Origin: an uncultured Lachnospiraceae bacterium
GTDB taxonomy: Bacteria; Bacillota; Clostridia; Lachnospirales; Lachnospiraceae
Direction: 5' to 3'
NCBI GenBank assembly: GCA_902789665.1
Contig: CADAOY010000001.1
Coordinates: 124,001 to 188,000 of the forward strand
Length of the DNA: 64,000 bases
How positions within the stretch are numbered: the first letter of the stretch is position 1; every line of letters starts with the position of its first letter. The position numbers and the translations under genes are program-made. Positions 17,118 to 25,365 of this stretch are shown piece by piece. The notes beneath the pieces were generated by a model. It did no database searches. It was not told where the DNA came from and saw only the letters and a program-made list of their open reading frames with translations.

Positions 17118-18146
17118 ATGGATATGGATTTCGAAAGAAAACTGGCAATACCTATGGAGGTTAAGGAGATGTATCCTCTTAATGGTGAGATTGCCGAGAT
17201 AGTTGAGAAGAAGATTGCTGAAGTTAAAAGCATAATTGCAGGGGAATCAGATAAACTTCTTATGGTTATTGGACCTTGTTCAGCAGATAATGAGGACAGC
17301 GTTATTGATTATATTTCAAGACTTATTCCTGTACAGGAGAAGATTAAGGACAAGATTATGATTGTTCCAAGGATCTATACAAATAAGCCAAGAACAACAG
17401 GTGCTGGATACAAGGGACTTGTTCATCAGCCGGATCCAAGCAAGAAGCCTGACTTATTTAAGGGTATTATTGCTACAAGAGAATTACATATGAGAGCAGT
17501 TCAGGAGACAGGTTTTGCATGCGCAGATGAAATGTTATATCCTGAAAACCACAAGTACCTTGATGACCTTCTTGCATATGTGGCAGTTGGCGCAAGATCA
17601 GTTGAGAATCAGCAGCACCGACTTACAGCTTCAGGTCTTGGTATTGCCTGCGGTATGAAGAATCCAACAAGTGGTGATAATTCAGTTATGCTTAATGCAA
17701 TTATGGCAGCACAGAATCCTCATACATTCATCTACAGAGGATGGGAAGTACACAGTCATGGTAATCCATATGCTCATGCAATACTTCGTGGTTATACCAA
17801 CAAACATGGTGAGAATCAGCCGAACTACCACTATGAAGAATTAATCACACTCTGTAATCAGTATGATGAGAGAGGCCTTGAGATGCCTGCAATTGTTGTG
17901 GATACAAATCACTCCAATTCAAATAAGAATCCATTTGAACAGCCAAGAATCATCAAGGAAGTTCTTCATTCATGCAGACATAATGAAACAGTTAAGAAGC
18001 ACATTAAAGGGTTCATGGTTGAAAGTTATATCGAAGACGGATGCCAGAAGATTGGCGAAGGCGTATACGGTAAGTCAATTACTGACCCATGTCTTGGATG
18101 GGAAAAAACCGAGAAGATGTTGTACGAAATTGCAGATTTGTTATAA
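17118..18146 (+). CDS. 3-deoxy-7-phosphoheptulonate (DAHP) synthase, type I
   Basis: Condenses phosphoenolpyruvate and erythrose-4-phosphate in the first step of the shikimate pathway. The 342-residue protein is of the AroF/G/H type: MVIGPCSADN at about residues 48-57, PRIYTNKPRTTGAGYKGL at about 85-102, ARSVENQQHRLTASGLG, ACGMKNPTSGD and a metal-site region VDTNHSNSNK at about 260-269. No fused chorismate mutase or ACT domain is present, so the feedback mode cannot be told. The start follows TAAGGAGG. A perfect 10-base inverted repeat separates it from aroB. Confidence 0.95.
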   Translation: MDMDFERKLAIPMEVKEMYPLNGEIAEIVEKKIAEVKSIIAGESDKLLMVIGPCSADNEDSVIDYISRLIPVQEKIKDKIMIVPRIYTNKPRTTGAGYKGLVHQPDPSKKPDLFKGIIATRELHMRAVQETGFACADEMLYPENHKYLDDLLAYVAVGARSVENQQHRLTASGLGIACGMKNPTSGDNSVMLNAIMAAQNPHTFIYRGWEVHSHGNPYAHAILRGYTNKHGENQPNYHYEELITLCNQYDERGLEMPAIVVDTNHSNSNKNPFEQPRIIKEVLHSCRHNETVKKHIKGFMVESYIEDGCQKIGEGVYGKSITDPCLGWEKTEKMLYEIADLL

Positions 18147-18152
18147 TTAATA

Positions 18153-18180
18153 TAAGGCGTAGATATAATGCTACGCCTTA
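18153..18180 (+). terminator. Intra-operon hairpin between DAHP synthase and aroB
   Basis: A perfect ten-base inverted repeat TAAGGCGTAG (18153-18162) / CTACGCCTTA (18171-18180) with an eight-base loop. It is followed by GGTTTTG, not a full T run, so partial termination or an mRNA-stabilising or processing site is more likely than full termination. Confidence 0.45.
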
Positions 18181-18202
18181 GGTTTTGTTAAAGAGGTGAA
18201 TA

Positions 18203-19264
18203 ATGAGAGAAACAGTTATATCACGTACGTCCGCAGGAGATGTGGAGATAATTATAGACAAAGGGATAGACACAGGCGCTGAGATACTTAAGAAACATAA
18301 ACCATGTCACGTGCTTATTGTAAGTGATGATTCAGTTTATGCCCTTTATGGTGAGAAGACAAAGGAAAGTATAGAGGCAGCCGGATTTAATGTTGATACC
18401 TTTGTATTTCCACATGGTGAGGAAAGTAAGAATATTGATACTTTAAATTCCATTTTGGAATATGCTGCATCCAAAGAGATGTCCAGAACAGATTTGTTTG
18501 TAGCTCTTGGTGGCGGCGTTGTAGGTGATATAACAGGTTTTGCTTCTGCAGTATTTTTAAGAGGTGTTGATTATGTGCAGGTGCCAACCACAGTACTGGC
18601 AGCAGTTGATTCTTCAGTTGGCGGCAAGACAGCAGTTGATCTTAATGCCGGTAAGAACTTAATCGGGGCTTTTCACCAGCCGCTTGAGGTGCTTCTTGAT
18701 GTGGATGTATTTGATACTCTGCCGGAGGAGATTTTTACAGAAGGACTGGCAGAAGCAATTAAGTATGGAATGATAAAAGATAAGAAATTATATGATCTTT
18801 TTAAAGATAATGACATAGACTCACTTGATATGATACCTGTATGCAAAAGGTGCATAGAGATAAAGGCCGATGTGGTTGAAAAAGATGAGTTTGACAATGG
18901 TGAGAGAAGACTGCTTAACTTTGGTCATACTCCGGGGCATGCAGTTGAGATTTTAAGTAAGTTTGGAATATCACATGGACATGCGGTAGCAATAGGCATG
19001 GTTATAATGACAAGACTTTCTGAAAGAACCGGTGAAATCCCTCAGGGCTCAACGGATGAGTTTATTGAAGTGCTTAAGAAATATAATCTTCCTACAGAAT
19101 GTGGTTATAACAACAAAGAACTTACAACTCACAGCAAAGTTGATAAGAAGAGAAAAGGTTCAAAGATAGGACTTGTAATGCTTCACAGTATAGGCAAAGC
19201 CTATGTGAAGGAAACAGATGTGGATGATATAGAACGTCTCTATGCAATTGGACTTAATATGTAA
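18203..19264 (+). CDS. aroB: 3-dehydroquinate synthase
   Basis: Converts DAHP to 3-dehydroquinate, the second shikimate step, using NAD and a divalent metal. Motifs include FPHGEESKN at about residues 68-76, GGGVVGDITGFASAVFLRGV at about 103-122, PTTVLAAVDSSVGGKTAVD at about 128-146, GKNLIGAFHQP and the metal-ligand region NFGHTPGHAVE at about 237-247. It has 353 residues, the usual length. The ATG follows AAAGAGGTG and the next gene begins nine bases after its stop. Confidence 0.97.
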   Translation: MRETVISRTSAGDVEIIIDKGIDTGAEILKKHKPCHVLIVSDDSVYALYGEKTKESIEAAGFNVDTFVFPHGEESKNIDTLNSILEYAASKEMSRTDLFVALGGGVVGDITGFASAVFLRGVDYVQVPTTVLAAVDSSVGGKTAVDLNAGKNLIGAFHQPLEVLLDVDVFDTLPEEIFTEGLAEAIKYGMIKDKKLYDLFKDNDIDSLDMIPVCKRCIEIKADVVEKDEFDNGERRLLNFGHTPGHAVEILSKFGISHGHAVAIGMVIMTRLSERTGEIPQGSTDEFIEVLKKYNLPTECGYNNKELTTHSKVDKKRKGSKIGLVMLHSIGKAYVKETDVDDIERLYAIGLNM

Positions 19265-19272
19265 AGGTTAGT

Positions 19273-20550
19273 ATGAGAGTAAAGGTAACAGGAACAATTA
19301 CAAATCCATATGCTGTAGCAATCAGTTCCAAAAGTTATGTGCACAGAATGCTTATTGGCGCGGCGCTGTCTGGAAAGAGTTGTATTCTTAAAAGCAATAT
19401 TATTTCCAAGGATATGAAGGCGACAATGGAGTGCCTTAATAATCTTGGAGCAGATATTGAAATAACGGACGAAGGCTTTAGGGTTAATAGCGGCGTTCAA
19501 AAGTGCGGTAAGGTTGCAATAGACTGTAATGAAAGTGGTTCAACTCTAAGATTTATGATTCCACTCGTTTCATACCTTTGCAGTGAAACGACAATTACAG
19601 GAAAGGGTAAACTTCCTGAAAGACCAAATGGAGCGCTAACTGAAACATTAAGAAGTAACGGGGCAGTTATTGATTCAGATTTTCTGCCAATGAATATAAG
19701 TGGCAATCTTATGGCTGGAACATATGAGATAGCAGGTAATATTTCATCTCAGTACATAACCGGATTATTGCTGACACTGCCGCTGTTAGATGGCGATTCA
19801 AAGATTGTACTTACATCCGACTTACAGAGTAAGCCTTATGTTGATATAACAATTGAAGTATTAAAACTTTTTGGAATAAAGGTTAATGAGAAAGATTACG
19901 GATACGAGATTCCTGGTAATCAGTCATATGAGGCGCCATCTGTAATGGAGGCAGAAGGTGACTGGTCCAATGGTGCTTATCTTTTATCAATGGGCGCTGT
20001 ATGTGGTAGTTTAAGAGTATCCAATCTTAATGGCGCAAGTATTCAGGGCGACAGAGAGATAGTTAATATTATTAAAGGCTTCGGTTTAAGTGTACACTCT
20101 CTCTCAAGTGAAACAGAGGTAAAACAGGAAGAATGGAAATCAGTAGACCAGGATGTAATGCAGATTCCTGACCTTCTGCCAGCGATTGCTGTTTTAGCTT
20201 TAAAAGGAAATAAGGATTCAATATTCAGAAATGTATCAAGACTCAGAATTAAAGAGTCTGACAGAATAGAGTCTGTAAGTAAGATAATAAGTGCTTTTGG
20301 CGGCGTCGCAAAGAGTATTAAAAATGGTGATGAGGAAGATTTTATTGTAAGCCCTGTAAAGAGTGATGAGAATTCAGAAGTGGAAATAGATTCATATAAC
20401 GATCACCGCATAGTAATGGCGGCAGTGATTGCACATCTTGCAACAGGCAGGGATGTAATAATAAATGGTTTTGAAGCAGTTGATAAGTCATATCCTTCAT
20501 TTATGCAGGTATGCAGAGATATGGGAATGACATTGGAAGTGCTTGTTTAA
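19273..20550 (+). CDS. aroA: 3-phosphoshikimate 1-carboxyvinyltransferase (EPSP synthase)
   Basis: Transfers the enolpyruvyl group of phosphoenolpyruvate to shikimate-3-phosphate. The 425-residue protein shows AISSKSYVHRMLIGAALSG near residue 16, NESGSTLRFMIPLVS at about 86-100, LPERPNGALTETLRSNGA, then QYITGLLLTLPLL, GDWSNGAYLLS, RLRIKESDRI and a C-terminal DHRIVMAAVIA. The second motif departs from the typical LPxRP-hxxL sequence only slightly. It sits tightly between aroB and aroC, with AAAGG before its start. Confidence 0.96.
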   Translation: MRVKVTGTITNPYAVAISSKSYVHRMLIGAALSGKSCILKSNIISKDMKATMECLNNLGADIEITDEGFRVNSGVQKCGKVAIDCNESGSTLRFMIPLVSYLCSETTITGKGKLPERPNGALTETLRSNGAVIDSDFLPMNISGNLMAGTYEIAGNISSQYITGLLLTLPLLDGDSKIVLTSDLQSKPYVDITIEVLKLFGIKVNEKDYGYEIPGNQSYEAPSVMEAEGDWSNGAYLLSMGAVCGSLRVSNLNGASIQGDREIVNIIKGFGLSVHSLSSETEVKQEEWKSVDQDVMQIPDLLPAIAVLALKGNKDSIFRNVSRLRIKESDRIESVSKIISAFGGVAKSIKNGDEEDFIVSPVKSDENSEVEIDSYNDHRIVMAAVIAHLATGRDVIINGFEAVDKSYPSFMQVCRDMGMTLEVLV

Positions 20551-20564
20551 GGAAAGGTAGAAAT

Positions 20565-21647
20565 ATGTCTTTTATTCTTGGTAACAATGTGAAGATGGAA
20601 GTTACGGGCGCATCTCACGCTCCTAAGATTACTGTTAAATTATGCGGTATTCCAAAGGGTGTGAATATTGATATGTTTGAGATTGAAGAACTTCTTTTAA
20701 GACGCGCCGGCGGTAATGCAACATATACAACAAAGAGAAAAGAAGCAGACAAGCCTGTTATTGTGGCAGGAATTGTGGATGGTGTTACAGACGGAAATCC
20801 TATTGAGGCTGAGTTCATCAATGCCAATCAAAGAAGTCAGGATTATAATAATCTTAAGTTTGTACCACGTCCTTCACATGCAGACTATGCAGCATATACC
20901 AAGTATAAGGGTGAGATTGACCTTGCAGGCGGCGGATTCTTCTCAGGCAGAATGACTCTTCCAATGTGTTTTGCAGGCGCGATATGCAGACAGATGCTTG
21001 AAGAAAAAGGCATCTTAATCGGAGCACATATTGCATCAGCAGGTAATATTGAAGACGACAGATACGACCCGGTAGATGCTGACCTTGAAATAAATGCAGA
21101 CTGCAATCTTCCAGTGCTTAATAAAGAGCAGGGAGAAAAAATGGAAGAGCTCATGATTAAAACCGCCGAGGAAGGAGATTCCATCGGAGGAGTAATTGAG
21201 TGCAAAATCACCGGCCTTCCAACAGGTCTTGGCGATCCGATATATGACAGCGTTGAAAGTAAGCTTTCCTATGGCATGTTTGGAATACCTGCGGTTAAGG
21301 GAATAGAATTCGGCGCAGGTTTTGACATAACAAAACATTACGGAAGTGAAATGAATGACTCTTTTAAACTGGATGGAGAAAATGTGGTTACAACCACGAA
21401 TAATTCCGGCGGCATTCAGGGCGGATTAACTAATGGTATGCCGGTTGTATTCAGAGTAGCAATCAAACCTACACCATCCATATATAAAGAACAGCGCTCT
21501 GTTGATCTGGTAAGTAAGGAAGAAGTTCCACTTCAGATTAAAGGAAGACATGACAGCTGCATAGTTCCAAGAGCAGTACCTTGTGTTGAGGCTATGGCTG
21601 CATTAATTATGTATGATATACTGCTTGATGAGCAGAATAATTTATAA
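20565..21647 (+). CDS. aroC: Chorismate synthase
   Basis: Forms chorismate from EPSP with reduced flavin. The ATG at 20565 is chosen because GGAAAGG stands just before it and the family N-terminus begins there; the open frame extends further upstream into the end of aroA but without support. The 360-residue protein has GASHAPKITVKLCGIPKG, LRRAGGNATYTTKRKE, RPSHADYAAYTKYKG, GGGFFSGRMTLP and NNSGGIQGGLTNGMPVVFRV. Several signatures differ from the classical ones (RPSHAD for RPGHAD, GGGFFSGRMT for GGRSSARET), so it belongs to a diverged branch of the family, but the whole fold and context support the call. Confidence 0.93.
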   Translation: MSFILGNNVKMEVTGASHAPKITVKLCGIPKGVNIDMFEIEELLLRRAGGNATYTTKRKEADKPVIVAGIVDGVTDGNPIEAEFINANQRSQDYNNLKFVPRPSHADYAAYTKYKGEIDLAGGGFFSGRMTLPMCFAGAICRQMLEEKGILIGAHIASAGNIEDDRYDPVDADLEINADCNLPVLNKEQGEKMEELMIKTAEEGDSIGGVIECKITGLPTGLGDPIYDSVESKLSYGMFGIPAVKGIEFGAGFDITKHYGSEMNDSFKLDGENVVTTTNNSGGIQGGLTNGMPVVFRVAIKPTPSIYKEQRSVDLVSKEEVPLQIKGRHDSCIVPRAVPCVEAMAALIMYDILLDEQNNL

Positions 21648-21659
21648 ATCAGGTGTGAG

Positions 21660-22931
21660 ATGAGTAAATATTTTTTAATAGGGGAAAAACTCGGACATTC
21701 TTTTTCGGTTGTATTACATCAGTCTTTTGGAAATCAGGGATATTATCTTAAGGAGATTCCAAAAAATGAAATTGATGATTTCTTTAAGGAGGCTGATTAC
21801 GACGGTATTAATGTAACAATTCCATATAAAGAAGTTGCAATGAAATACTGTATTCCAAATGAAACATCAAAGACAATTGGATGTGTAAATACCCTGGTAA
21901 AAAAAGATGGTCAGGTATATGGATATAATACAGACTATCTTGGATTTATGTATATGACAGTTGATGCAGGTATAGAGATGCTTGGAAAAAGAGTGCTGGT
22001 ACTTGGAAGCGGAGGAACTTCCAAGACGGCAACCTACTCCTGTGATGCCATGGGTGCCAAAGAGGTTATAATAATGTCCAGGTCTGGCAAGAGTTTTGAT
22101 ATGGATATTTCCATACCGATTATCAGCGCCACATATGAAGAAACTGATAAGTACCTGGATGTGGATATTATTGTTAATACAACTCCGGTTGGAATGTATC
22201 CTAATAATCAGGCAATGCCTATTGATATAAATAAATTCACAAACCTTAGCGGTGTAATAGATGTTATTTATAATCCGCTTAATACCAGGATTATTCTTGA
22301 AGCAAAGAAGAAGGGTATTCCTTCAGTGTCAGGACTTGCCATGCTGGTGGCACAGGCTTACTATGCAGAGGAACTTTTCTTTGGCAGGGAAATAATTCTT
22401 GGCAATAAGGAAATAAATGATAAAATAAAGAAAGTATATGAAGTAGTCAAAAAAGATAAAGAAAACTTTGTTTTAATCGGTATGCCTGGAAGCGGCAAAA
22501 GCACCATCTCGGAAGCCATGAGTACATACCTTGGAAGAGAGGTTTTAGATACTGATGATTTGTTTACCAAAAACTTTGGAATGACACCGGGTGAGTGCAT
22601 AACAAAGGAAGGTGAACCGGCATTTCGTGATAAGGAAGCAGAGATAATTAAGAGAGTATCTGCCAATACAGGTGTAATTATATCAACAGGCGGCGGCGCT
22701 GTCACAAGAAGAGAGAATATTGATAATCTTTGCGGTAATGGTATTTTTATCTACCTTAAGAGACCGCTTGAAAAACTCTCGACTGAAGGCAGACCTTTAT
22801 CTCAGAAGATGGGTGTTGAAACCATATATAACAACAGAAAAATCATATATGAATCAATTGCAGATATAACAGTGGATGTGGATGATGATCCGGATGTAAC
22901 AATGCAAAGGCTTATGGAACAGGTTAAGTAG
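21660..22931 (+). CDS. aroEK: Fused shikimate dehydrogenase - shikimate kinase
   Basis: A 423-residue two-domain enzyme. Residues about 1-255 are shikimate dehydrogenase: GEKLGHSFSVVLHQ, INVTIPYKEVAMKYC with the catalytic Lys, VLGSGGTSKTATY for NADP binding, VNTTPVGMYPN and the C-terminal SGLAMLVAQAYYA. After a linker, residues about 268-423 are shikimate kinase, with Walker A GMPGSGKST, VLDTDDLF, FRDKEAEI, STGGGAVTRR and the lid residues EGRPLS. The fusion joins steps four and five of the pathway, reducing dehydroshikimate and then phosphorylating the product. The gene is preceded by a short AGGTGTGAG site 12 bases after aroC. Confidence 0.95.
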   Translation: MSKYFLIGEKLGHSFSVVLHQSFGNQGYYLKEIPKNEIDDFFKEADYDGINVTIPYKEVAMKYCIPNETSKTIGCVNTLVKKDGQVYGYNTDYLGFMYMTVDAGIEMLGKRVLVLGSGGTSKTATYSCDAMGAKEVIIMSRSGKSFDMDISIPIISATYEETDKYLDVDIIVNTTPVGMYPNNQAMPIDINKFTNLSGVIDVIYNPLNTRIILEAKKKGIPSVSGLAMLVAQAYYAEELFFGREIILGNKEINDKIKKVYEVVKKDKENFVLIGMPGSGKSTISEAMSTYLGREVLDTDDLFTKNFGMTPGECITKEGEPAFRDKEAEIIKRVSANTGVIISTGGGAVTRRENIDNLCGNGIFIYLKRPLEKLSTEGRPLSQKMGVETIYNNRKIIYESIADITVDVDDDPDVTMQRLMEQVK

Positions 22932-22954
22932 ACGGGTATTAAATTGGAGGGATT

Positions 22955-23944
22955 ATGGCTGGTCAGAGTTCGAAACTTAAGATTCTGTATCTCATGAAGA
23001 TTTTTATGGAAAAAACCGACGAAGAGCATTATATCACCATGAGTGATATTATGTATGAACTTGAGGGTTATGATATAGAATGCGAAAGAAAAAGTATTTA
23101 CAGGGACATTGATGCTTTGATAGAGTATGGCCTTGATATCGAGAAGGTTCAGAAAGACAAGACCTGTTATTATTATCTTTCAACAAGAGAGTTTGAACTT
23201 GCTGAGGTAAAACTTTTAGTGGACGCAGTTCAGTCTGAAAGATTCATTACCCAGAGAAAGTCGAATGCTCTTATTAAAAAGATAATGGGTCTTACATCTT
23301 CAGAGAATGCATCAGCCCTGCAGCGTCAGGTCTATGTTAATAACAGAATTAAGACTGATAATGAAAGTGTATTATATTTAACTGATACCATATATAATGC
23401 GATTTCTTCGAATAAGCAGATCAGTTTTAAATATTTCAGATATGATGTTGAAAAGAAAAAAGAAATTCGTAACAATGGCGAACCATATGTGGTAAGTCCG
23501 TGGGCTGTGTCCTTTGTGGAAGATAATTATTATCTTGTGGCATATTCAAATGAACTTGGCATCAGGCATTTCAGAGTAGACAAAATGCTTAACTGCAATA
23601 TCCTTGATGCTTCGCGTGAAGGAAAGGAAATATTTGCCAAGTTTGATGTGGCGGATTATACCAAGAAGAGATTTAAGATGTTTGATGGCAAAGTCTGCTC
23701 CGTATCTCTTAAGTGTAAAAACAGTTTCGCCAATGTAATAGTAGATACTTTCGGAAAAGATACGATGATGGTGCCTGATGGGGACGGGTATTTTACGGCT
23801 CATGTTGATGTGGCCATAAGTCATCAGTTTATTGGCTGGGTATTCTCAATGGACGATAATATTGTGATTACAGGGCCTGAAGAGGTGGTGAATGAGGCAG
23901 CAGACATGGTTAAGGCTTTAGGAAAACTTTATAAAAAGAAATAA
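22955..23944 (+). CDS. WYL-domain transcriptional regulator
   Basis: A 329-residue protein with an N-terminal winged helix-turn-helix of the HTH_11/DeoR-like kind (KLKILYLMKIFMEKT near the start, CERKSIYRDIDALIEYGLDI at about residues 45-64) and a WYL ligand-sensing domain at about 145-215 (ISFKYFRYDVEKKKE, PYVVSPWAVSFVEDNYYLVA, RHFRVDKM), followed by the WCX-type C-terminal part. WYL regulators bind nucleic acid-derived or other small ligands. It starts 23 bases after aroEK with a GGAGG site, so it may be cotranscribed with the aromatic genes; whether it regulates them is not known. Confidence 0.9.
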   Translation: MAGQSSKLKILYLMKIFMEKTDEEHYITMSDIMYELEGYDIECERKSIYRDIDALIEYGLDIEKVQKDKTCYYYLSTREFELAEVKLLVDAVQSERFITQRKSNALIKKIMGLTSSENASALQRQVYVNNRIKTDNESVLYLTDTIYNAISSNKQISFKYFRYDVEKKKEIRNNGEPYVVSPWAVSFVEDNYYLVAYSNELGIRHFRVDKMLNCNILDASREGKEIFAKFDVADYTKKRFKMFDGKVCSVSLKCKNSFANVIVDTFGKDTMMVPDGDGYFTAHVDVAISHQFIGWVFSMDDNIVITGPEEVVNEAADMVKALGKLYKKK

Positions 23945-23947
23945 GTA

Positions 23948-23956
23948 TGTTATGAT
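23948..23956 (+). promoter_or_regulatory. Candidate extended -10 for the thioredoxin gene
   Basis: TGT-TATGAT lies about 40 bases before the thioredoxin start. No convincing -35 is at 17 bases, so this is a weak call. Confidence 0.3.
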
Positions 23957-23994
23957 GTTTATAGCAAATATGCTGTGAGAAAGGAGAAAAGAAT

Positions 23995-24315
23995 ATGGCA
24001 ATTGTTAATGCAACAGAGAATGATTTTGACAAAGAAGTGCTTCAGTATGACAAGCCGGTATTAGTTGATTTCTGGGCTCCATGGTGCGGACCTTGCAGAA
24101 ACTTTGGCAAGATTTGTGAGGATATTGAGGCGGATGCATCAGTTGATCTTAAGATTGTTAAGGTTAATGTGGACGATGAGATGGACCTTGCAACAAAGTT
24201 TGATGTTTCAGGTATTCCGGCGATTTTCTTATTTAATAAGGGAGAAATCGCAGAGAGATGGATGGGAGTTACTCCTAAGAATGTTATTGTAGAAGCACTT
24301 GGTAAATTAAATTAG
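23995..24315 (+). CDS. trxA: Thioredoxin
   Basis: A 106-residue thioredoxin with the redox centre WAPWCGPC at about residues 27-34 and the cis-Pro motif SGIPAIFLF at about 75-83. It reduces disulfides in the cytoplasm using electrons from a thioredoxin reductase encoded elsewhere. The ATG follows GAAAGGAGAAAAG. The length is typical. It comes 50 bases after the WYL regulator and may have its own promoter. Confidence 0.93.
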   Translation: MAIVNATENDFDKEVLQYDKPVLVDFWAPWCGPCRNFGKICEDIEADASVDLKIVKVNVDDEMDLATKFDVSGIPAIFLFNKGEIAERWMGVTPKNVIVEALGKLN

Positions 24316-24378
24316 TCAGAATCAATGTATATATATCGGGGAACAGAGGGAATTACAATTATTAAAAGGTGATATAAA

Positions 24379-24409
24379 AAGAGATGGTTTCTTAAGGGAA
24401 TCATCTCTT
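24379..24409 (+). promoter_or_regulatory. Hairpin with a Shine-Dalgarno-like loop before the DMT transporter gene
   Basis: AAGAGATG (24379-24386) pairs perfectly with CATCTCTT (24402-24409). The 15-base loop holds AAGGGA (24394-24399). No T run follows, so it is probably not a terminator; the loop sequence is 15 bases from the GTG start, which is rather far for a ribosome binding site. Confidence 0.3.
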
Positions 24410-24414
24410 CTTAT

Positions 24415-25365
24415 GTGAAGACAATGGAAAAATCAAGTAAAACAGAAATTAAATCAGCGCTGATTCTATTTATTACCGCGATAGTCTGGGGCTGCGCCTT
24501 CGTGGCTCAGAGTGTTGGCGGAGAATTAGTGGGACCATATACCTATAATTTCATCAGATATTTAATTGGTGGTATGGTATTGATTCCGGTGATTATTTTC
24601 AGGGATAAAAAATCTATTTCCCACAAGCCGGTAACCAAAAAGGAGAAGAAGGATCTGCTTACCGCCGGTCTGATATGCGGAATTATTCTGTGTGTTGCAA
24701 CCAATCTTCAGCAGGTGTCTTTTACCCTGGGTTCAACTGCGGGTAATGCGGGATTTCTTACGGCATGCTATATTATTATTGTTCCGATTATTGGGATTTT
24801 CTTTCATAAAAAAGTTGGAATAAATATTGTGATAAGCGTATTGATAGCAGTTGTTGGTCTGTATCTATTATGTATTGACGGACCGCTTAAGTTTAATGCT
24901 GCTGATACCTGCCTGCTTTTATGCGCTCTTGCATTTTCATTTCATATAATTACAATTGATAATTTTGGAAACAGGGTGGATGGTGTCAGGTTGTCATCCA
25001 TGCAGTTTTTTATTGCAGGGCTTCTTAGTTTTATACCAATGATTATATGGGATATGCATATGGATATAACTTTAGTGTTTGGAATAGGAAGATTTTTTAT
25101 GGATTACCACAGCCTGATTCCGATTCTCTATGGTGGTATTATGAGCTGCGGCGTGGCATATACCTGCCAGATAATAGGACAAAAAGGCTTGAATCCTTCC
25201 GTGGCTTCCCTTATTATGAGTTTAGAGTCGGTTTTCAGTGTGCTGGCAGGACTGGTAATTCTGGGTGAATTACTTACACTTAAAGAGACTGTAGGCTGTC
25301 TGCTTTTGTTTGCAGCAGTTGTGCTGGCTCAGATTAATATATTTAAGAAGAAGGAGACAAAATGA
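24415..25365 (+). CDS. DMT superfamily transporter (EamA family)
   Basis: About 316 residues with ten predicted membrane helices in two five-helix halves, each an EamA domain. Recognisable parts are TAIVWGCAFVAQSVGGEL near the N-terminus, LTACYIIIVPIIGIFF at about residue 120 and SLIMSLESVFSVLAGLVILGE at about 270. Members export metabolites or amino acids, but the substrate is not predictable. The start is uncertain: GTG at 24415 or ATG at 24424, neither with a good ribosome binding site. Its stop overlaps the rfbD start by four bases (ATGA), so the two are translationally coupled. Confidence 0.87.
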   Translation: MKTMEKSSKTEIKSALILFITAIVWGCAFVAQSVGGELVGPYTYNFIRYLIGGMVLIPVIIFRDKKSISHKPVTKKEKKDLLTAGLICGIILCVATNLQQVSFTLGSTAGNAGFLTACYIIIVPIIGIFFHKKVGINIVISVLIAVVGLYLLCIDGPLKFNAADTCLLLCALAFSFHIITIDNFGNRVDGVRLSSMQFFIAGLLSFIPMIIWDMHMDITLVFGIGRFFMDYHSLIPILYGGIMSCGVAYTCQIIGQKGLNPSVASLIMSLESVFSVLAGLVILGELLTLKETVGCLLLFAAVVLAQINIFKKKETK

